64,000 nt of DNA, taken from contig NC_134963.1 in assembly GCF_965638725.1 (NCBI RefSeq), forward strand, positions 12,428,501 through 12,492,500, in the 5' to 3' direction. Source of the stretch: Aptenodytes patagonicus (Eukaryota > Chordata > Aves > Sphenisciformes > Spheniscidae). The translations under genes were made by a program, and so were the position numbers. Shown here in pieces: positions 24,613 to 36,500 of the stretch (the stretch's first letter is position 1; every line of letters begins with the position of its first letter). The notes under the pieces are model-generated. The model was not told the origin of the DNA and did not search any database. It saw nothing but the letters and a program-made list of their open reading frames with translations.

Positions 24613-24839
24613 AATATTTCTTCAAAAGTAGAGAAAAATTCTTCACCAAGGCAGAAAGCAAGTTTCAGCTGAAAATGAGTAATGATGATGATGTTGAAAT
24701 AGAAACTCTTTGTAGAGAGACCTTGAGCACACAGGGAAGATTCAGCACTAGGACAGTCCAAGCAACCCCCGCCAGTGAATTACAGTAGTGCATTGTGGAG
24801 TGTTTAGGGCCTGGGGAAGGCTAACTTCAGGGGAGCAGG

Positions 24840-27540
24840 AGCCTGGCAGCGCTGGATCGTGGGGTGTGCTGGGTGCCGTGGGAAGCCCCGGGCAGCACGG
24901 GGCTCAGCGGGGCAGCAGAGTTTCCCCAGCATGGAGGCAAGCACTGGGGGCTGTGCAATTGCCCGTGCCTCCCGCAGCCCCCAGCCCGCGGGTACCGTTT
25001 CTCCCAACTCCTCCCGAGAGGAGGGCATTTTTGCACTGGAAGAATTCCCGCTGTACCCCTTCCCTCCCCCACAATGCCGGCGCCTCGCTCTTTTAGCCAG
25101 GCTGAGAGTTGATCCTAGTAGGGGGGGTGGGGGCGAGACATGCAATGAAAGACCGGGGGGAGGCCGGTCTGCTCTGCAGCCCCTGGCCCCTCTGGGATCG
25201 GCTCTCCTCAGGCGAGGCGAGGAGGTGGGGGCCGCTCTGCGCCTCTGCAGCTCCGGGAGGGTTTGCATTGGACGATGTGCGCCTGGGGAGGGGGGGAGGT
25301 TGCCTGCAACCCCCCCCCCCCCCGCCGGCCCCTCCTCCTCTCTCCGGCGGGAGGGGGGCCTGGGGGGCGAGCTGCAGCCCGGATATTTGGGGGAGGGGGC
25401 GAGCGCAGCCCCGCCGCCCCCGTGTGCCGCGGGCGGGGGCCTCGCTGCCGGCTCGGCATTGGAGGATCGGTGCTGGGGAAGGGGGAGACTGCAGCCCCCA
25501 GCCCCCGCGGGCGGGCGGGGTGGGGGCCGGCCTGCTGGCTCTGGCTGCTCTTGCATTGGCGGATGCGGGGAGGGAGGGGGGCAGGAAGCGGGGGGGCAGG
25601 GGGGAGCCTGAGTGGCTGGAGGGGGGGTCTCTATGAATAGGGTGGGGGTCTTCTCAGCCAAAGAAGAGAGGAAAGTTTGCGGCGCCGGTGGTGCGGGTGC
25701 AGCGAAGCGGGCGGGGCCCGGACCGGAGCCGGCGGCGGCGGCGCTTGGTCGGGGAGCAGCAGCCGGGGGGCCCCCGCTGGATTTTTGTAGGGGGGGTGGT
25801 ATCGCCCCCTCCTTCTCCTCCCCCCAGGGGTGAAAGTGCAAGAGGAAGTGCAGCCGCTGCCATCTTTCCTCCGCTCCAAACACACAGGGACGGACGGAGC
25901 CGGCAGCCCGGAGCCGCAGCCGCCGGAGCCCCCTCCCTCCCGGCTTGCTGCAGCCGCGCCGCGCACGCCCCTTCCCGCGGCGGCCTCCGCGGCCGCAGCG
26001 CCTCGTGGCGGCCGGGCCCGGGCGGAGCTCGCGCGCCGGCGGCCGCGGCGGCCCCGCGCGGCGCGCGCCCCTCCGCCGCCCGAGCCTTTTGTCTCGCCCC
26101 CCCTGCAATCCCCTCGCGCTGTGCAGGGAGCGCAGCGCGCGCCGCCGCCGTCGGCCCGGACAGGGGCGGGGAGGAGGAGGCGGCGCGCGCCGCCGGGCGG
26201 CCTGAGAGCGCGCGCCCCCTGCGGGCGCCAGCGGGGCGGCGCAGCCCCATGGAGCGGGTGAGCGAGGCCGCCGCCTGCGGGCCCTCGTCGGGCTGCTACA
26301 CGTACCAGGTGAGCCGGCACAGCGCCGACATGCTGCACAGCCTCAACCAGCAGCGCAAGAACGGCGGCCGCTTCTGCGACGTGCTCCTGCGCGTGGGCGA
26401 CGAGAGCTTCCCAGCGCACCGGGCGGTGCTGGCCGCGTGCAGCGAGTACTTCGAGTCGGTGTTCAGCGCGCAGCTGGGCGACGGGGCAGGTGGCGGCGGC
26501 GGCGGCAGCGCGGAAGGGGGCGCAACGGAGGCGGCAGCGGCCGGCGGGGCTGCAGCGGCAGCCGGCGGGGCCCCCGGGGGCGGGCGGGAGCTGGAGATGC
26601 ACACCATCAGCTCCAAGGTGTTCGGAGACATCCTGGACTTCGCCTACACATCGCGCATTGTGGTGCGGCTGGAGAGCTTCCCGGAGCTCATGACGGCTGC
26701 CAAGTTCCTGCTGATGCGCTCTGTGATTGACATCTGCCAGGAGGTCATCAAGCAGTCCAATGTGCAGATCCTCGTGCCCCCCGCACGCCCCGACATTATG
26801 CTCTTCCGTCCAGGGGCTGCTGACCTCGGCTTCCCGCTTGACATGACCAACGGTGCCGCTTTGGCACCCAATGGCAACGGCATTGCTGGTATGCCTGAAG
26901 ACGAGGCCACACGGGCTGCGCTTACTGCTGCGCAGTCCTCCCTACCTGTTCTGCAGGGTGTGGACCGCCTGCCCATGGTGGCGGGACCTCTGTCCCCACC
27001 ACTGCTGGCCTCACCCTTCCAGAATGTTGCTGCTAGTGCCCCCACTTTAAGCACCAAGAGGGGCAGAGGGCGTCCCCGTAAAGCCAATCTCTTGGACTCC
27101 ATGATGTTTGGTACCCCAGGGGGCCTGCGAGAGGCTGGTATCCTGCCTTGCGGCCTCTGTGGGAAAGTATTTACGGATGCTAATCGTCTTCGTCAGCATG
27201 AGGCTCAACATGGGGTAACAAGTTTACAGCTGGGCTACATAGACATCCCACCCCCAAGACTGGGCGAAAATGGTGTCCCTGGTCAGGATGACCCTGATGC
27301 ACCCCGAAAAAGAAGCAGGACAAGGAAACAGGTGGCCTGTGAGATCTGTGGCAAGATTTTTCGGGACGTGTACCACCTGAATCGGCACAAGCTGTCGCAC
27401 TCTGGCGAGAAGCCTTACTCTTGTCCAGTGTGTGGCTTACGGTTCAAGCGGAAAGACAGGATGTCCTATCATGTTCGATCTCACGATGGCTCTGTGGGAA
27501 AGCCCTACATCTGCCAGAGCTGTGGAAAAGGCTTTTCCAG
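24840..27540 (+). promoter_or_regulatory. PATZ1: PATZ1 CpG-island promoter and 5'UTR region
   Basis: This is a very GC-rich block with many G runs of four or more on the + strand (about 25110-25640) and no TATA box. Three copies of GCATTGG, each followed by a SGAT-like tail, start at 25265, 25456 and 25553. They contain inverted CCAAT boxes (ATTGG) of NF-Y type. Many GGGGAGGG tracts resemble the G-rich sites bound by MAZ/PATZ1-class fingers. The start site is not determinable. The sequence from ~25,650 to 26,248 is probable 5'UTR and has no stop in frame with the ATG from 25688 on. The island also covers coding exon 1. Confidence 0.75.
26249..27540 (+). CDS. PATZ1: PATZ1 exon 1: BTB domain, AT-hook and fingers 1-3
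   Basis: This exon holds 430 codons plus two bases, two thirds of the protein. FCDVLLRVGDESFPAHRAVL (residues 42-61) is the BTB dimer core. ELEMHTISSKVFGDILDFAY continues it after a Gly/Ala-rich insert (77-112). The AT-hook lies at 27056-27082. Fingers: CGLCGKVF..HEAQH (301-321), CEICGKIF..HKLSH (364-384) and CPVCGLRF..HVRSH (392-412). The first half of finger 4 (CQSCGKGFSR) is cut by the intron at AG|G. Read-through into the intron hits TAA at once (AGG TAA). Confidence 0.97.
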
Positions 27541-30500
27541 GTAAGAGAGTACTGAATAAGGACCATAGACACAAACGGAGACCTAGGAAGTTGTCTTTCC
27601 TATCCCTTGGGAAACAAGAACAATTTGCACTTAGGATAGTTTGACTGTTCCATTTTAAAATGTCTCAAGAAATGAGACTTCCATCATTTCCGCTGGGATG
27701 CTATTCTGCAGTCTCTTGAAAGGGTTTAAAAGTAATTAAGACATAGAACTGGGAGTCAGCTGGCTTCTGGGTAACATTCCCAGCTTTGTCCCAGGCTTGG
27801 TGTATGCGTGTCCTTGGGCAAATCAGTTAGTCTCTCCCTCAGATGACTCTTCTGTGAAATGGGTATTGAAATAACCACCTACCTCACATAAGTGTCTTAA
27901 GACTACTGATTTGCAGGTAGTTTGAAGGTGCTGTTGAAGTGCAAAATATTAATACATCTCAAGATTATTATTTTTCTCGTATCCATTTTAAATTTTCTTT
28001 TTCTTAACTTCCCTTCGTTTCTCTTAGTTCGTAATGTTTTTTATCACCCAAATGTGAAGGAAGAGGTGAGATTTCAAAGGCTGCAGCATCAAGTATCTTT
28101 TAATACATGATCTTTGTGTCCTTTGGGTTTACATCCTTCTGAAGGGGATCCTGTTTCTGCCCTGCAACATACGTAAGATCTGTGCATTTAATGTTGCTGA
28201 TTTTTTGTTGTCGCTGTTTGTGGGAGTTAATTTAATAAGTAGTTTGATACACGTAGTCGTGTTTAGCGGTATCTTATAGTCTGAGTTAATGAATTTGAAA
28301 CTTTTTTGGAAGTTTGATGCTCGCTTTGAGACTAGAAGTAGTGGGGGGAGGGGGATGCGTACACTCTGTGTTACTTTTGTAGCAGCAGTCGGTTTTCTAC
28401 AGCTGTCGATTTGCTCTAGCAGGAGGGAAGGAATCGAGATGCAAAAACAAATCAAAAGGCTACTAGGGCTAGAATTGTCCCAGCTGTATAAATGTAGGAA
28501 TTGTGCCCCTGCTAGCTCTCTTTTTGATAGAGGGACTTTTTGTTACTGAAATAAATTAAGAAAATGTAGACTCTTTTTTCTTTTTTTTTTTTAAATCAGC
28601 AATAATTAGGGGTCCATTTTCATAAGGACTACAAATTTAGTGATGGAAAGTCATAAACCAAAGATTTCATCTGTAGCTAGAAGTGAAAGTATTTTTCTTA
28701 CTATAGTGCTACCTGGGATCATCTGCCAATTTTTATTATTTTTATTCACACTTAAAGGTTTCTGCTGTTGCTGTGTGAAAGGTTTTTGTCAACAAGGGAA
28801 AGTGAAAGATACATGTTGAGTTCTCATTTTTCCCAGTAAGTTAATGTGAACAGGCAGGAATGCTGTTACAAAAGTAAACAACAAAAATGTCTACACATCT
28901 TTGTAAAATCAAAGTATGAATGAAAAGTAGAGACTCTTTCTTTAAGTTTCAGTGTTCAGTCGTAGGAGCAGCCAAAGGAACTTGGAAGCGTGATGTCTAA
29001 TTTTAGTATCCTTTCCTTCATTCAGTAGCACAGCACGTGAGGTTGCTAGGCTTGAGGTACCTAGAAGGACCCCCAACCAGTCTTTCCGGTTACACCGCTC
29101 CAGCCCACTTGCTGGAGCATCAGGTTTAACAGCCTGACTGCAAAGTTCAGTCTATTTTCTGTCTGCAGTGCGTGAATTCCATCCCGCGCCCTCTCATTGG
29201 CGCAGCTGGAAAGTTGGGGGAGGAGAGGGTGGAGAACTTGTTTCCAAGCAGTTTTGGCCTCATACAATGAAAAGCTTTCTTCCCACTGGGAGAAACTCCC
29301 ACCAGGAAAATCTGCAGCTATTCAGTCCTCTCTTCTTCAAAGTAGGCTTTACTGATTGTGAAGAATGGTCTAACTTTTTTCAGTAATAATTTGCTCTTCC
29401 ATTGCACCTTCTAGTTGGGACCTTCAGAGCACTTTATTTGTATTAATGCAGTCTCCCCACCAAGTTGTGAGTTAGGACAGTATTTTTTCATCTTGCTGGT
29501 GGAAAATGTGTCACAGCAACAGAGTTTAGAGTCAGTCTTTTTGCACAGAGGTGCTGAAAGTTGGCTTCTTACATCCATGTTTGGGACACAAACCAAAAGG
29601 GTCTGATTTTCAAATATTCAGCAACTGTAAATCAAAGTGCCCTGACCATCAAGATCTAAATAGGATTTTGGAAGGGGGACATACAGGCTTGAAAATTATA
29701 GCTTGTATTTCCTGTTTTCTCTGATCATTCAGTCATAATTTCTTCCTGAGAAAATGCTGCCTTTTTAGCAAGTTGGAGAGGGTACTTATCAAGGTAGAGT
29801 CCCAGTTGTTGGGGATCTGGTTCTTGGAAAGTTAAATATCACTACATTTGTAATAGATCCACCACTGGGATCTTATCTCTTATCTCTTTCTTTTTTTGGT
29901 TAAAATTGTAAGTTTATTTTTAGTATTTGTTTTAAGTGTGCTTATGTGTATCTTCTTTTAAGGCCAGACCACTTGAATGGACACATCAAACAGGTGCATA
30001 CCTCAGAGAGACCTCACAAGTGTCAGGTAGGAGCTGGAGGGGTTTAGACTGGTGTATGGGTAATCTTTGGCATTGCATTTATGTGTGCAGACAATTATGA
30101 AGTATCAGTAAAAATACCGTGTATGTGTGAATTGGGATAAATGTTTGTAAATAACAGTGTTCAACAGTGACAGCTGTTTTACATCCCTCCCGTCCCCCAG
30201 CCCCTTGTGTCATCTACAGCTTTGGTCCTCCTGCCTCCCTCCCCTTCTACCAGATGTTCTTCCCTGCTGCTCTATCCCAGTCTCACCCTGGATCTCTTAC
30301 CCAGCCACCTTGTCCCTGGGCTTAGAGTCAATGTCACAGATGATTTCCTCTGCCCCCACCCCACCCCCTTTTTTTTTTATTGCAGTTGTTGCCAACAGGA
30401 GGCTCCAATGCTGACTTCTTTTTTTTTTTTAGAATAATTTCAAATAAAAATGGTAAATTATCATAACTTGCCAAGATACTCTTTTTTTTATCACATAGCC

Positions 30501-33500
30501 TTCAGAACATTGCACTGAGCAAAATTGGAAGCTTTTTTTTATTCCAGGGAGAATATAAATAACAGCATCACAGCATTGTAATACAATGTCATAATGTTGT
30601 ATATAGTTTTTTACAGTTAATAAATAATTCGCTAGGGTTTGAAAGATCAAATCAAGAAAGATATTTTGTGATTCATTTGTAGAGAGATTTAAAAGGTGCC
30701 TGGAAGTATTAATTAAAACCAAAGTTGGGAATCAGCTTCCACTATCACCCACTGCCTTCACATAGTTGTTGGGCAAACTTCTAAAATATTTGTTGGGCAA
30801 ATTTCCAAAACATTTATTGGGCTAACAGTCTCCATGCTTGGTCTCTGAAGAAAGATTTATTTAATTATTTATTTAAAGAAAGTTGGAGCAAGATCATTTT
30901 CGTTTTCTTTGAAGACAGTGAAGGTTAGAGGATTTCTTTTCTTCTAAAATTTTTAATCACATTTTCTGAACCTAGTCAATCCTACATGACTGCTGCCTCC
31001 TGATCTACGTTTTTTTTTCCCATCTCTTGACACACCTCTCCTATGTTTCCTCCAAATTGTGAGAGTTTTGAAACATTTTGCAACTTTAATAATCCAGTGA
31101 ACAGTTTTTCAGACATATAGAGCCATCAAAAGGTTTCTGTTGACCTCCATATGATCTGTGGAAGCCCAGCACCTTTGAAAATCAGGCCATAGAGCCTTCA
31201 CATTGATTTAACTGCATATCCTATATAAAGCCTTAGGTTAGTTTAAGCTTCTTAAGATGATTTAGGGGTGTTAGATTTATATAAATTGGAAAATTCCACT
31301 CATAAAAAGACTTCACAATTTGGGGGTAGCAAGGGGTCTGGGTGGATGAACTGAAGATGACTACAAATTTTTTCCATAAGCATGTATTTGTGTGCAAGTA
31401 CAAAAATGAATGTTTAGGTCCCAAAATAAACAGAAACTCATCAGTCTTTTGCCAGTTGATACCAGCTGTAAGTTGTAACTGATCAACTCTGTAAGTCTGA
31501 ATCAGAGGATACACTGAGAGCTAGAAGGTAAAGAAACACGGAAGCTAAGATAGTACAGCCAAGCTCAGCTCTGTCTCCTTGCACACATGTATTTTGTGAT
31601 AGTAATTTCTAAGAACAGTCTTTCTCATTGTGTGTTGTTTAAAGTGCCATAATACTGTATGCACTGTTCATTTCAGTTAAAAGGTATAGGCTATTGGTTA
31701 CAAGCATCAGGACAGAGTTGAGGTGGTCATTCAGGCTTGGTTTGCTCTTGATTTTTGACTGCTTAACCTTGCAAAGTTAATTTTTCATGAATCTTAAGGT
31801 GTAGAAAATTTGTTAAGGAGCTGTTGTGTGTCTTTGCAAAAAATACTTCATAATATCCTGTCAGATTTAGAAAGACTTCTTAAATACGCACAGATCTGAT
31901 ATACACGGTACAAACCATGGAAGGCATGCTATCACACTGAAAATTTGTTTCACATCTGAAAGCTGATGTATAAATTGATAAAGTTCTCCTTGTGATTATC
32001 TCATAACCAGTAACACTTCTGTTCCATGACGTGTATCTAAACACAGAATCTGGCCACTAAGAAGGAAAATAGCTTAATATTGGCATGCTGTTTCCCCATT
32101 TTCCATTCTCATTTTCCATTGATTTTGTTTGGCAAATTAGCTCCCCATGAGAGTAGCCTGAACAGCATTGAGCATCCTTTTTGAATCTGTTGAGTTCCTG
32201 TTGAAAATTCCTGTTATTGTCATGCTTTTGTTTATGTTTACTGCAAAAGAGAAATACTCTGTCAGTAAACAGAAAAGCTTTCCAGAATCCTCTGTCATAA
32301 TGGCATTCTTGGAAGTGGTGCTCTGTTACGATTTAAACAAAATCCATGTAGCTTTGCAAACCAGTGGATATCTAATGTTTTGTTGATGTGGCATCATGGT
32401 ACATTTTGGACTCCCAAAACAAAAGCTTGAAGGTGTCAACCCAACTTCAGAATAAATAAAATGAAACTATGAGAAGCAGGACAATTGTAAGCTGAACATC
32501 AGTGCAACAGCTATAGTTTTCAGTGCTCAGTGTGTAATCCTGCACTCATCCCCCTAAAATAATGGTTGTGCTTCACAGATCTTTGAAAAACTATCCTAAG
32601 TTCCAGCACCTGTAGCGCCTGATGCCAGACAAAGACCTGATTCCAGCTTTTTCGTTACTGTTAAAATAGACTCAGAATAGGGAAGGCCTCCACAGAGCCA
32701 AGGCAGCTGAGAAATCGGATCCAAGAAGTTGCTTTGGTGTCCAGACAAGACACCAAATGGCACTCTGGATCTTTTCCCCTGGATTGTTGTGTTGGTGATT
32801 TTTTTTTTTTTTTTTTTTAATCTGACAGTTGAGTTCTGGATGTAGGAGAAGGGGTAAGTCAGTTTTCTGGCCATAATGGGATAGCTCAGTTTGCTGATTC
32901 GTCACGGGAAGGGGTGAAGGTGGGTTGTTGGCTTTTGAGTGTGAATGGTATGAAATTTAGGCTGCAGTTTGGGAGGAAATGGTAATCTGAAAATCTGTGG
33001 ACGTGAAAGAACAAGGGGAGAAAACAGAAGTTTGCTCCTTCTCAGAGACAAGAGACAGGTGATTCTTCTGGCAATTTAAATAAAAAAGAGAAAAATGCAA
33101 GTTAAATTAAAGCAAAACTTTTGACAAAGAAAAAGATCTAGTTATTTAAGTAAACCTAAAATTGGCATCCCAAGTCCAGTGCTTTTCCCATTGATTTCAA
33201 TGCAAAATGAGTTTCTTCCTGTCCTAATTTCTCTTACTTCCTGCCTATTAGCAGGAAAATGGCAGCCACCATGGAATAAGCTCAGAGACATCCACATCCA
33301 TAGAAAAGTTGAAACTTCAAGAGGTATTTCTTAAACAATGTTTTTTAAACTTTATATATATTCTTTTTGATCTATTTATATACCTGTGCAATGTTTGATA
33401 GGAAAGCACTGGAGAGTTTTCTTCTGTGATTAACAATTAATGATAAATACTTAGCACTCATTTAGCACTTTACATCTTTTGTAAAATAAAACTTTTTTTT

Positions 33501-36500
33501 TTCTCTATACCTTTTATAAATATTAACTATTTGAACATTAACTTTGGGGTTTTCTTTAAGTCTAGTCCTGTCTCCCATTGTTATGATTCAGCTAAACTGG
33601 TTCTTGCTTTCTCCACTGGACTTAATTTTTTTTTTTTTAAGCTTCTTCGCAGATATACTTACTATATAGCTTATCCAAAGGTGAACTTTGCACAACTCAG
33701 CAGCAAGAGTGAGAAATCAAACACAGAAATGATTATATTGCCTTTCCCTAAGCTTTCAACTTGATAAGTTCAATATGGGACAGATAATGGTTTTACTTCT
33801 GGCATCCCTGTATTTATGTGGTTTGTCTCTGGTCTGCTTCATCAACTAATGCACTCCCAATGCTTTTGTATGGACGCTTACTGTGGCTCAATATTTTTAG
33901 ACTTATTGATGATGGATCTCTTGGCTGTCATCTTTGATTGTCTAGTTATATATCTTTAGTTGATATCCAACAGATTGATTAGTAACAGTGCTGGAATCCT
34001 GCCTTAAATGAGTGTTTACCTCTAAGATCATTTTAGTAAGTGAAAGCTGCACCTGTTTTGCTCAGCGCTGTGTACTGAGATTTCAAATTAAGATAAATCT
34101 TTCATGTTCAAGAATTTGCCTCTTAATCTTCACTACTTGTAATTTATGAGTCTTTGTCTGTTGAGCTTAGTTAAACTGTGTGTATTGCAGAAATTCATAT
34201 AATTTTACTGTTGTCTTTTTAAGTTCATTAAGTCCTGATCCTCTGAGGTGCTAAGTCTCATGCTTGCCTCAGCTCTATGGGAGTTTACCATACTTAAGCA
34301 TCTCATAGGATCGAACGAGTGTAAAGCCTGTTGAAATTGATAGGTACTTTTCAACTGCCTTCAATGTTTTTTGGATTAAGCTCTTGATTAACTAAATTAT
34401 ATAAAATGATATGGGTTATCCTCTTCTGTATTATCAATTTCACTTACTTGAAGTTATAATTTTATAATTTTACTAGGATTGTTGCTTTAACAAGCCTATC
34501 TCTGCTGAAACAGTTGTTTAATTACACACTGATACTTGAAAAGACAGAATATATCCAGTTCCCAGGTCACTTAATAGTCTCATGTTATCTCTTATGGGGT
34601 TCTGGTTATACATTTTAAAACTGTGTTATTTTATATAAAGGTGGTATAAACGAAACACTGTACACTCTTGAATGTCACTGTTGCCTGCTTGGTCTAGTCA
34701 TTTTAATGTATGTTTGCTTTTGTTTTTCCTCTTGCACTTGTGAGCAGTGGTTTCAGACTATATCTTTAATAACTTGTACAGTGTATTGCTGGAGATTTAT
34801 TTTCCTTCACATGGAGACAGAGCAAGCCTTTCAGAACTGGCAGGCTGTTGTAGTAGGCTATATACATGCCTGCCTGCCAATTGCTGTGATTATAAAAATG
34901 GGAGGGAGCCTTCACTCATATGGATTATGGCTGGGAAGTGGGCAAGTAGAATCAATTTTATCTTATGCCAAATCAAGCTTGTTTCATGGTAGTAAGTGGA
35001 ATATGATACCTTGATCAGGGGTAAGTTATAAACAGATTACAGTGTCATGCAGTTATTTTGATACCTGCTCAGTTCTGAGGCTTCACTTCTACAATTTGTC
35101 TGCACTGCTACTGTGGATACCAGGATGGTTCTTTTACTGTCTTTCGTTATGTTCTCATACCAACCAGTTCTCTGATGCTTTGTTTGTATGTCTTCATACT
35201 CCAAAGGGATTCTGTGTACTGAAATTAGATTGATCAGATCAAAGAGTAAAATTTAGGAAAATGACAGAGAGGACATTTTGAGCGGTCTAAAGTGATTGTA
35301 ATGGCTCAGTGAAATGGCAGAATTTACTGTAAATGGAATGAAGTGGTTTGTGCTATTTCTTTTGTTAAATATTACTTTAACTTTTAGTATCTTCATCCTC
35401 AGAGAGCAGCTAAGGCCTTACAACTCTCTTGATTTAAGTTTTACTGTCTGTAGTATGTTAGAGCTGTTTTCTTGCTTTCTTAATTCTTTCGAGTAGTAAC
35501 ATCACATCTTGTGCAGTATGTTGGTGATCTGAATTTTTTATTTGTGGGAAAATAGCTTGTGCATCATGTCATTTGTGTGTTTGCACAGGGTCTAAGGTAT
35601 TTATTCTAAAGAATACTAAATATATTCGACAATATCTGTGCTTTTAGCAGCGTTGATGAGTCACACGGTTCTCATTATACCTGCAGACTTGTAATGCTTC
35701 CTTTGCCACTCGTGATCGACTGCGCTCACACCTAGCATGTCATGAAGACAAAGTTCCGTGCCAGGTGTGTGGGAAGTACTTGCGAGCCGCATATATGGCA
35801 GATCATTTGAAGAAACATAGTGAAGGACCAAGCAATTTCTGCACTATCTGTAACCGAGGTAATGAAGAAACTATTGTTTTATTTCACTGGGACGGGACAA
35901 CACTTGAGGGAAGCTGTAAGGCTACATGACTCTGTCTGCAACAGGAGGAGGTTATACCATATATGTGTACCTATTTTTTGTTTTTCTTATTGAATGCGTA
36001 ACCTTGAAACTGATGGAGCTATAGGTCTGGCCTTTTTACATGGCTGATAGTTCCTGAAGAAACTCAGTTTATATCTGAAGCAAATTGTTTCTAGACAGTT
36101 TTAAGAATTTTATTTGCTAAATAGCCAGATCCCTATAAAGTAACCGTAGTATGTTGCCTTGCCACTATTCACCATGCAGCTTTTTTTCTATACCTGGTTA
36201 GACTTGAGTCCTTGCGTTCAGTTTGGAAGAAGAATCTTTGAAATACACACCAACTTGAAAATTATACACTGTACATACAAAAAAAATTTACATTATTATC
36301 AGTCTCGCTTAACCTCCTGGTGCAGCAGTAGAGTCAAGCTGCTTCTCCCTCTTAACCCAAGAAATTTCTTTGTATTAACTTACATGTCTAAAACAAATTT
36401 TGTAAAGAGCACTAGAAATGTGCTTTACCTTTATTTGTACAAATACAGCTTTTCATAGAATCATAGAATATCTCGAGTTGGAAGGGACCCATAAAGATCA

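Larger units (their letters stand above)
17200..24800. other. Intergenic DNA between DRG1 and PATZ1
   Basis: This is AT-rich DNA between two divergent genes. It holds A/T runs (17926-17936, 19159-19173), a MIR-like relic near 19910-19975, a possible old palindromic repeat near 20130-20200, and a (TG)n-plus-G13 run at about 24586-24612. Open frames (for example 22662-22985 and 18160-18438) resemble no protein I know. I see no exon of a conserved gene. Confidence 0.6.
27541..29962 (+). other. PATZ1: PATZ1 intron 1
   Basis: GTAAGA...TTTTAAG, 2.4 kb. It contains two MIR-like relics (27751-27905, 29425-29535) and poly-T tracts. No coding exon was seen. Confidence 0.85.
30027..35686 (+). other. 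PATZ1: PATZ1 intron 2
   Basis: 5.7 kb, GTAGGA...CCTGCAG. It holds a 24-base tandem repeat (30766-30833), a 20+ base poly-T run near 32797-32818, and possible sauropsid palindromic repeats (33165-33215, 34231-34382). No exon was recognised. Confidence 0.8.

Noticed and set aside
24804-26108. 434-codon minus-strand open frame opposite the PATZ1 promoter
   Set aside because: It lies in a CpG island where stops are rare. The translation is Pro/Arg/Gly/Ala-rich with no domain; PATZ1 on the + strand explains the region.
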